From contig JAOAAM010000327.1 of the NCBI GenBank assembly GCA_026418875.1, forward strand, positions 1 to 5,125: DNA of 5,125 bases, read 5' to 3'. This DNA is from Gemmataceae bacterium. Lineage in GTDB: Bacteria; Planctomycetota; Planctomycetia; Gemmatales; Gemmataceae. The position numbers were made by a program, and so were the translations under genes. This document shows, in pieces, positions 1-4,571 of this stretch. Numbering within the stretch: the stretch's first letter is position 1; each line of letters starts with the position of its first letter. The notes under the pieces are model-generated. The model made no database searches. It was not told the origin of the DNA and saw only the letters and a list, made by a program, of their open reading frames with translations.

Positions 1-936
1 GGATAAGACGAATGGCACCGTCAGGTACACGTGCAAATCGCTGATGGAGAAAGCCTCGGCGAGGACGTCGGGCGGAACCCTGCCGACGAAGGCGAATCGG
101 CTCAGGTCGTAGTCATCCTGGCTAAGCACCCAGTCCTTGAAGCTTTGCCCGCCGGTCTTCTTCAGGTCGCCGCCGTAATGGACCTTGTCTTCCCCGATGA
201 CGAGGAAACGAACGTCGGGCCGACGCTGGTACAGCTTTTTGGCGAAGCGCATGAAAATGTCGAAGCCTCGGATCGACTCGAAGCCGCGGGCGACGTAGGT
301 GACCAGCTTCACGTCGTCGGGCACTTGGAATCGGCCGGCACGGCGAGAGCGCACGGGCCGACGCTGCCATAATTGAGTGTCAATGCCATCGAAGATGACC
401 TGGATTTTGGGCTGGTACTCCGCCGGAAAACGCGACCGCTGCCAGTGCGTGGGGCTGTAGCCTGCATCGCAGGATTCCAAGTCGAGCAGGATGGCCGCAT
501 TCCGGAACCGGGCACGGATCAGGTCGATTTGCCGTGGCGGATCATCGGGCCGGAAGTCGATGTCGCTGTTCCTCGTCCGGTAAAAATATTCGAAGAGGTT
601 GACGACAGGGCAATCGGGGTACAGTTCACGCAATGGCACCGCCGTGAGAAATCCCGAATGGGCGACGATCAGGTCGGGCTGGATGTCGGGTCGAGAACGT
701 AGAACTTGATAGACGGCGGCCGAGTGCCAAGTGACGTTTTCGAAGGTTCGGCTGAAATAATGGGTCTGCTGGGTGGCCCCGCCTCGCGGATCATAGGGGA
801 GCCGTTCCAGCCCGGAGTAGCTGCCTTCGCCGTAACGGGAGACGAAGGTAAATCGCCAGCCGGGTTGGCCTCCGAGTCGAGAGAGCAGCGGGCCGAACTG
901 AGCCGGGAAATTCTGGTGCAGCAGAAGCACATGCAT
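1..936 (-). CDS. Family 4 glycosyltransferase, C-terminus cut off by the window edge
   Basis: The minus-strand frame is open without a stop from an ATG at 936 to position 1, giving 312 residues; the stop lies outside the window. The protein opens with a beta strand and the motif HQNFPAQF (residues 7-14), typical of the N-terminal Rossmann domain of a GT4 subgroup (Pfam family 'glycosyl transferase family 4 group'). The linker contains IQVIFDGID (178-186), and the second Rossmann domain begins near 209 (VKLVTYVARGFES, then RRPDVRFLVIGED). SFKDWVLSQDDYDLSRFAFVG and DLHVYLTVPF are characteristic of this subgroup. The family transfers sugar from a nucleotide-sugar donor, usually for surface polysaccharide or glycan assembly; donor and acceptor cannot be read from the sequence. 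The missing part should hold the end of the donor-binding site. An in-frame GTG 13 codons upstream is possible, but the ATG places the first beta strand right at the N-terminus. No clear Shine-Dalgarno sequence is seen. Confidence 0.92.
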   Translation of the reverse strand, partial: MHVLLLHQNFPAQFGPLLSRLGGQPGWRFTFVSRYGEGSYSGLERLPYDPRGGATQQTHYFSRTFENVTWHSAAVYQVLRSRPDIQPDLIVAHSGFLTAVPLRELYPDCPVVNLFEYFYRTRNSDIDFRPDDPPRQIDLIRARFRNAAILLDLESCDAGYSPTHWQRSRFPAEYQPKIQVIFDGIDTQLWQRRPVRSRRAGRFQVPDDVKLVTYVARGFESIRGFDIFMRFAKKLYQRRPDVRFLVIGEDKVHYGGDLKKTGGQSFKDWVLSQDDYDLSRFAFVGRVPPDVLAEAFSISDLHVYLTVPFVLS

Positions 937-1098
937 GGCGCAATCCGATGTCCCGAGACGATGCCGACGAAACACTCCCCACGGCCAAGGGACTTCGGCA
1001 TTGTAGCCCGTCGAGGAACATCTACTCCCCGGCATTGCGGGGACATAAGCTGAGGGAAAACGTGTCGAGGCAACCCCCCACGTGAGGCAGCGAACGTC
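937..1098. promoter_or_regulatory. Divergent intergenic spacer between the glycosyltransferase and nuoI
   Basis: This 162-bp noncoding stretch must carry the promoters for both directions, because the two flanking genes diverge. On the minus strand a TACAAT (complement of 1000-1005) resembles a -10 box about 64 bp before the glycosyltransferase ATG, but no good -35 box precedes it. No convincing -10/-35 pair was found for nuoI. A hairpin (1026-1043) and a CACGTG palindrome (1079-1084) lie on the nuoI side. A weak GAGG (1084-1087) sits 11 nt before the nuoI ATG. The promoter role is inferred from gene orientation rather than from clear boxes. Confidence 0.5.
1026..1043. repeat. Small GC-rich inverted repeat in the divergent spacer
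   Basis: TCCCCG (1026-1031) is perfectly complementary to CGGGGA (1038-1043) with a 6-nt loop. It lies 56 bp before nuoI and 90 bp before the glycosyltransferase start. It has no adjacent T-run in either direction, so it does not look like an intrinsic terminator. It could be an operator or a 5' leader hairpin, or simply chance in GC-rich DNA. Confidence 0.4.
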
Positions 1099-1689
1099 AT
1101 GCGCGACTGGTTTCGCAACGTTCGATGGGCGATGGTGACGATCCTCCAGGGCATGAACGTGACCCTGTGGTATCTGTTGCAGACATTTCGCCGTCAAACG
1201 TACACGCAGCATTACGAATACCCGGAGCGTCCGGTACCCGTAAAGCCGCGTTACCGTGGCTTCCATCGGTTCGATCTGACGACCTGCATTGCTTGCGACA
1301 AGTGCGCGCGGGCTTGCCCGGTGGATTGCATCTACATCGAGAAGGAGAAGGCCGCGCCGCCGTTAAAAGGGTTCAAGCTGACCGGTTTCAAGATCGACTA
1401 CACGAAGTGCATGTTTTGCGCGCTGTGCGTGGACCCCTGCCCGGTGGACTGCATTTTCATGGGATCGACGTTTGACCAGAGCACGTACAGTCGCGATGGG
1501 TGCATTGTGGACTTTGCCGCCCTGCCGCTCGAGGTGGCTTGGGGTCAGGCGACCTTGAACCCGACGGCAATCGCCGCGAGCAAGCTGCAAGTCGGTCCGG
1601 TGTGGGAGAAGAAACCGGAACCGCCGCCCCCAGCTGCCGCGTCGAAACCGAGTGAGCCGCCCCCTCCGGCTTCCCCGACCTCTCATTAG
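1099..1689 (+). CDS. nuoI: NADH-quinone oxidoreductase subunit I (two 4Fe-4S ferredoxin-type subunit)
   Basis: This 196-residue protein is the complex I subunit that carries clusters N6a and N6b and passes electrons toward NuoB. Two ferredoxin motifs are plain: Cys63-x2-Cys66-x2-Cys69-x3-Cys73-Pro and Cys104-x2-Cys107-x2-Cys110-x3-Cys114-Pro. An N-terminal amphipathic or hydrophobic stretch (about residues 10-30) and the following RRQTYTQHYEYPE segment match the membrane-arm-contacting N-terminus of NuoI. Both motifs continue as CPVDC, adding a fifth cysteine (77 and 118) where many NuoI proteins have Ala. The C-terminus from about residue 173 is a proline/alanine-rich tail beyond the conserved fold. 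The ATG is preceded by a weak GAGG at 11 nt. It heads the plus-strand gene series, 27 bp before the DUF2203 gene. It is not beside nuoH and nuoJ, its usual neighbours. A stand-alone polyferredoxin is the alternative, but the NuoI N-terminus and nearby nuoA and nuoB argue against it. Confidence 0.94.
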   Translation: MRDWFRNVRWAMVTILQGMNVTLWYLLQTFRRQTYTQHYEYPERPVPVKPRYRGFHRFDLTTCIACDKCARACPVDCIYIEKEKAAPPLKGFKLTGFKIDYTKCMFCALCVDPCPVDCIFMGSTFDQSTYSRDGCIVDFAALPLEVAWGQATLNPTAIAASKLQVGPVWEKKPEPPPPAAASKPSEPPPPASPTSH

Positions 1690-1716
1690 AAAGGTGCTCA
1701 ACTGCGAGGCGTTCCC

Positions 1717-2133
1717 ATGTTGGCACGACCGTCCCCTCCGACGAAAAAGTACTTCACCCGGGAGCAGGCCAACGCCATGTTGCCGTTGGTCCGCTCGATT
1801 GTGACGGACATTTGCGACCTGGCCCAACGCATCGAGCAGCGCCGGCGGCGCTTGCAGCAAAGCCAAGCCACCGGTCGCTCTGGCTTGGCCTTCACCGATG
1901 CCCAACTCGAAGAAGAGCAAGCCGCCTGGGAGCGCGAGACGGAGCAGTTCAAAGAATGCGTCGATGAACTCACCCGCTTGGGGGTCGAGTTGAAGGACCC
2001 GATGATCGGGTTGGTCGATTTCCCCTGTTGGCGGGACGGGCGGGAAGTATATCTTTGTTGGAAGCTCGGGGAAGCGGAAATCGGCTGGTGGCACGAGTTG
2101 CACACCGGCTACGCTGGCCGTCGGCCGCTGTGA
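1717..2133 (+). CDS. DUF2203 family protein of unknown function
   Basis: This 138-residue soluble protein matches the DUF2203 pattern from memory. It opens with YFTREQANAMLPLVRSIV (12-29), has a central charged helical region likely to form a coiled coil (about 33-88, rich in Glu, Arg and Gln), and ends with the conserved block GVELKDP, GLVDFP, DGREVYLCWKLGE and EIGWWHELHTGYAGR (89-135). The Trp/His-rich end looks like a ligand or metal pocket, but no biochemical function is established to my knowledge. There is no signal peptide or membrane segment. A GAGG (1706-1709) lies 7 nt before the ATG, supporting this start. It sits between nuoI and nuoA in the same direction, so it is probably co-expressed with complex I genes; a role in complex I assembly would be speculation. 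Length is ordinary for the family. Confidence 0.88.
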   Translation: MLARPSPPTKKYFTREQANAMLPLVRSIVTDICDLAQRIEQRRRRLQQSQATGRSGLAFTDAQLEEEQAAWERETEQFKECVDELTRLGVELKDPMIGLVDFPCWRDGREVYLCWKLGEAEIGWWHELHTGYAGRRPL

Positions 2134-2236
2134 CGCCCGACGTCAGCCAGCAGGCCAGCCAGCCGAGGGAACAGGGCCGGACGCCCCCCCGCCCTCCGGG
2201 CCGGAAGAGACGATCGATCGCGTTGAGACCCAGACC
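2134..2236 (+). other. Noncoding gap between the DUF2203 gene and nuoA
   Basis: This 103-bp GC-rich gap is the second longest between the plus-strand genes. It contains a CAGCCAGC/GCCAGCCAGC run (about 2143-2162), two direct copies of GGGCCGG (2174-2180 and 2198-2204), a weak 5-bp stem AGGGC/GCCCT (2173-2177 with 2191-2195), and the 10-bp perfect palindrome CGATCGATCG (2211-2220) 16 bp before the nuoA ATG. No T-run follows the stem, so a terminator is not supported. Only a poor GAGA (2225-2228) precedes nuoA as a ribosome-binding site. Confidence 0.4.
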
Positions 2237-2929
2237 ATGCCGACGCTGCTCGCTTACTCGCTATTGTTCGTCGTCGTTGCTGCCGCCTTCATCTTCATCC
2301 ACTTGATGATCGGCAAGCTGGTTCGGCCCAAGCGGCCCGATCCGGAAAAGCTGACGATCTACGAATGCGGCGAACCCACCGTTGGCAGCGCCTGGGTGCA
2401 GTTCGACCTCCGCTTCTACGTCGTTGCCCTGCTGTTCGTGATCTTCGACGTCGAAATGGTGTTCTTCTTCCCGTGGGCCGTCGTCTTCAACAAAGCCAAC
2501 ACTCTGGCTGATCCGAACTTGCCAAAGGAACAACGCATCGCCCTGACCGACGAGATGATGCCGCCCCACGCTTGGCTCGTCGGTTCCCAAGTGTTCGAAC
2601 GCGGGGCGGCGCTGGTCCAGCGCGAAGACCTACTCCAATCGCTCGACGAGCACACCGGCCCGCTGCGCACCCCGGAGGACCGGCAAGTCAACCCGAATCC
2701 TCCGGTCCGTGAGTCGTCCCCGCTGGCGGGCAAGCCGCTGAAGACCGGCACCCCGGCGGAACGGGCGCGAGACGCCGCCGACTCGTTCGCATGGATCGCC
2801 TTCGTGGATATTCTTGTCTTCTTCGGCGTGCTGCTGGTCGGGTTCGCTTACCTTTGGGCACGCGGCGACCTGAACTGGGTTCGCAGCACCCTGGGCCAGC
2901 AGGAACCGTCGGTCTCGCAAGCGGCTTGA
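2237..2929 (+). CDS. nuoA: NADH-quinone oxidoreductase subunit A, enlarged by a loop insert
   Basis: This is the small membrane subunit of complex I that borders the quinone cavity. TM1 is about residues 5-28. The TM1-TM2 loop carries IYECGEPTVGSAWVQF, including Cys44 at the position of the mobile-loop cysteine of ND3-type proteins. TM2 is about 59-83 with the hallmark FYVVALLFVIFDVEMVFFFPWA (Asp71, Glu73). TM3 is about 185-207, followed by LWARGDLNW. NuoA is usually about 120-150 residues; this one has 230 because about 100 hydrophilic residues (about 84-183) separate TM2 from TM3, with Pro/Arg/Asp/Glu-rich low-complexity sequence in the second half. From known complex I topology this loop should face the periplasmic side. 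The reading frame is intact and TM3 is normal, so the insert is not a frameshift product. The ATG begins right before TM1 and nuoB follows after 52 bp. Confidence 0.95.
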   Translation: MPTLLAYSLLFVVVAAAFIFIHLMIGKLVRPKRPDPEKLTIYECGEPTVGSAWVQFDLRFYVVALLFVIFDVEMVFFFPWAVVFNKANTLADPNLPKEQRIALTDEMMPPHAWLVGSQVFERGAALVQREDLLQSLDEHTGPLRTPEDRQVNPNPPVRESSPLAGKPLKTGTPAERARDAADSFAWIAFVDILVFFGVLLVGFAYLWARGDLNWVRSTLGQQEPSVSQAA

Positions 2930-2930
2930 G

Positions 2931-2945
2931 GCCCCGATCTCGGGC
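2931..2945 (+). repeat. Small hairpin in the nuoA-nuoB gap
   Basis: CCCG (2933-2936) pairs with CGGG (2941-2944) around an ATCT loop. G2931 can also pair with C2945 if C2932 is bulged. It begins one base after the nuoA stop and ends 26 bp before the nuoB ribosome-binding site. There is no T-run, so transcription is expected to read through. It could influence mRNA processing or stability between the two genes, but such short stems are common in GC-rich DNA. Confidence 0.3.
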
Positions 2946-2971
2946 AGAGGACATCACACCCCCCGGCGTAT

Positions 2972-2979
2972 GAGGTGAT
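2972..2979 (+). promoter_or_regulatory. Strong ribosome-binding site of nuoB
   Basis: GAGGTGAT matches eight bases of the consensus complement of the 16S rRNA 3' end. The GAGG core ends 6 nt before the nuoB ATG at 2982. It is by far the best Shine-Dalgarno sequence in the window and fixes the nuoB start. The nuoA and nuoI sites are weak by comparison. Confidence 0.85.
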
Positions 2980-2981
2980 AC

Positions 2982-3617
2982 ATGGGCTGGCTGGAAGGAC
3001 ACCTGAACGAAGAATTCGTCATCACCACGACGTTGGAACAAGCGATTAATTGGGCGCGGGAGTCGTCGCTGTGGCCGATGACTTTCGGCCTGGCTTGTTG
3101 CGCAATCGAGATGATGGCGACGGGCGCAAGCCGCTACGACATGGACCGATTCGGAGCCGGGGCATTCCGGGCCACCCCGAGGCAGGCGGACCTGATGATC
3201 GTGGCGGGCACGGTCAATTTCAAGATGGCCAGCCGGGTTCGCCGATTGTACAACCAGATGCCCGATCCGAAATTCGTCATCGCGATGGGGGCCTGCACCT
3301 GCGGGGGCGGGCCGTATTACAAGTACGGCTACAACGTTGTCAAAGGCGTCGACCTGGTCGTGCCGGTGGATGTGTATGTCCCGGGTTGCCCGCCGAGGCC
3401 CGAAGCCCTGCTCGAAGGCTTGATGCGGATCCAGGACAAGGTTCGGGCGATGCGTGACTTGTCCCCGGGCCAGCCGGTGGAACTGCCCATCCCTGCCCGC
3501 ACCGGGTACGTGCAATTGCCCGAGGAACTTTGGGATCCCGATCCGGTGAAGGCGAAAGAGAAGCAGAACAAGTTTGCCGTCGAGACCAAGGAAAAAGCCA
3601 AGCCGGCCAAAGCCTGA
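2982..3617 (+). CDS. nuoB: NADH-quinone oxidoreductase subunit B (cluster N2 subunit)
   Basis: This 211-residue protein is the complex I subunit that holds the terminal 4Fe-4S cluster N2 and reduces quinone at the interface with NuoD. The N2 ligands are all visible: the tandem Cys39-Cys40 in [17 protein letters not shown], Cys105 in [10 protein letters not shown], and Cys136 in [11 protein letters not shown]. The other signatures are present too: RYDMDRFG (51-58), [16 protein letters not shown] (63-78) and [14 protein letters not shown] (87-100). Cys107 is an additional cysteine two residues after a ligand, where many homologues read CANSGG. The C-terminus (about 188-211) is a Lys/Ala/Glu-rich tail beyond the conserved core. 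The strong ribosome-binding site at 2972-2979 supports the ATG. Normally nuoC and nuoD would follow; here the next gene is tyrA after 108 bp. Confidence 0.97.
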   Translation: MGWLEGHLNEEFVITTTLEQAINWARESSLWPMTFGLACCAIEMMATGASRYDMDRFGAGAFRATPRQADLMIVAGTVNFKMASRVRRLYNQMPDPKFVIAMGACTCGGGPYYKYGYNVVKGVDLVVPVDVYVPGCPPRPEALLEGLMRIQDKVRAMRDLSPGQPVELPIPARTGYVQLPEELWDPDPVKAKEKQNKFAVETKEKAKPAKA

Positions 3618-3715
3618 GCCGGCGGGTCGGCCGCCCATGTCGGATACCTTCCTCGTCTTTTACTCGAGCCAGATCCCGACCCCGACCATAGCTGCCGTCC
3701 GCTCCTTGCTGAGCC

Positions 3716-3720
3716 GGAGG
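3716..3720 (+). promoter_or_regulatory. Ribosome-binding site that supports the GTG start of tyrA
   Basis: GGAGG lies 5 nt before the GTG at 3726. It decides the tyrA start: the first in-frame ATG of the gene encodes Met15, which lies inside the glycine-rich nucleotide-binding loop and so cannot be the true N-terminus. Confidence 0.8.
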
Positions 3721-3725
3721 CGGCC

Positions 3726-4571
3726 GTGACCATTACCCGGCGGCTCGGGATTGTCGGCGTGGGGCTGATGGGCGGCTCGGTCGGTCTGGCTGCCCGCCGC
3801 AGCGGCCAGTTCGACGCCATCCTCGGCTACGATGCCTCGTTATCCGCGTTGCAGCAGGCGACTGCCCGAGGCTGCATCGACCAAGCATGCCCCAATCTGG
3901 CGGAGCTGGCCCGCAGCTGCGACACCATCGTCATCGCTGCGCCGGTCAACCTCGTCGCCGACCTCGTTACCCAAGTCGCTGCGGTTGCCCCGCCCGAGAC
4001 GCTGTTGACCGACACTGGAAGCACCAAGGAACGTATCGTGCGAAACGTGGAGTCGTTGCTCCCGGCGGATCGGCTGTTTGTCGGGTCGCATCCATTGTGC
4101 GGCTCGGAGAAACACGGACCGGAAGCAGCACGCGGCGACCTTTTCGACGGCCGACTTGTCTTGCTCACTCCCACCCCGCGGACCACGCCCCCAGCCGTCG
4201 CGCGAGCTTCGGAGTTTTGGCAGCGGCTTGGCGGCCGTGTCCAATCGCTCTCCCCGCAAGAACATGATCGGGTGCTGGCGTTGACGAGCCATTTGCCGCA
4301 CTTGGCCGCGTCCGCCCTGGCCAGCCTGCTGCCGAGCGAGTGGCGAGCCTTTGTGGCCAACGGCTTCCGCGACACGACCCGGCTGGCCTCGGGGGATCCT
4401 GCCCTGTGGGCGGCCATCCTCAACGACAATGCGCCACGACTCGCCCCGGTCATACAACAGTTGCAAGCCAGGCTCGATGAATTCCGCTCGGCCCTGGAGA
4501 CAGGCGACACCGCCGCCCTCCTCCGTCTCCTCGCCGACGCCAAAGGCATCCGCGATGATCTGGGAAGTTGA
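3726..4571 (+). CDS. tyrA: Prephenate/arogenate dehydrogenase (tyrosine biosynthesis)
   Basis: This 281-residue cytoplasmic enzyme oxidatively decarboxylates prephenate to 4-hydroxyphenylpyruvate, or arogenate to tyrosine, using NAD(P)+. The N-terminal Rossmann fold shows LGIVGVGLMGGSVG (7-20), with GYD (34-36) at the end of the second strand where cofactor choice is usually set. Family motifs follow: TDTGSTKE (95-102), GSHPLCGSEKHGPEAA (120-135) with the likely catalytic His122, and in the helical C-terminal domain TSHLPHL (187-193) and GFRDTTRLASGDPALW (213-228), whose Arg215 should bind the substrate carboxylate. It ends at 281, so it lacks the C-terminal ACT domain that some TyrA proteins use for tyrosine feedback. 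No chorismate mutase domain is fused. Cys125 replaces the Ala commonly seen in HPMAGSE. Start is GTG with a GGAGG site. Its 3' end overlaps purL by 17 bp. Prephenate versus arogenate preference cannot be told from sequence alone. Confidence 0.92.
   Translation: MTITRRLGIVGVGLMGGSVGLAARRSGQFDAILGYDASLSALQQATARGCIDQACPNLAELARSCDTIVIAAPVNLVADLVTQVAAVAPPETLLTDTGSTKERIVRNVESLLPADRLFVGSHPLCGSEKHGPEAARGDLFDGRLVLLTPTPRTTPPAVARASEFWQRLGGRVQSLSPQEHDRVLALTSHLPHLAASALASLLPSEWRAFVANGFRDTTRLASGDPALWAAILNDNAPRLAPVIQQLQARLDEFRSALETGDTAALLRLLADAKGIRDDLGS
4542..4546 (+). promoter_or_regulatory. Ribosome-binding site of purL inside the end of tyrA
   Basis: AAAGG lies 8 nt before the purL ATG at 4555, within the last codons of tyrA. 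It supports a start that overlaps tyrA by 17 bp. The next in-frame ATG is Met60, which would cut into the conserved N-terminal domain. Confidence 0.6.

Noticed and set aside
31..1053. Three consecutive plus-strand open frames (31-372, 373-702, 706-1053) opposite the glycosyltransferase
   Set aside because: They lie in exact codon register with the antisense strand of the glycosyltransferase, whose translation shows clear family motifs throughout. Their translations resemble no protein family, and the opening frame uses a GTG.
1099..1689. Reading nuoI as a free polyferredoxin rather than a complex I subunit
   Set aside because: The N-terminal membrane-contact helix, the RRQTYTQHYEYPE segment and the nearby nuoA and nuoB fit NuoI better than a soluble ferredoxin.
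1363..2103. 246-codon minus-strand open frame opposite nuoI and DUF2203
   Set aside because: Antisense shadow with no motif. The plus-strand frames have conserved motifs and ribosome-binding sites.
2688..3638. 316-codon minus-strand open frame opposite nuoA and nuoB
   Set aside because: It is longer than either gene it covers, but is rich in Arg, Pro and Gly with no recognisable domain, as expected from antisense of GC-rich genes. The plus strand encodes unmistakable NuoA and NuoB.
3620..3661. Possible terminator after nuoB: GGCGG/CCGCC stem (3621-3625 with 3631-3635) and a TCTTTT run at 3656-3661
   Set aside because: The stem is only 5 bp and the T-run begins about 20 nt after it, too far for a standard intrinsic terminator.
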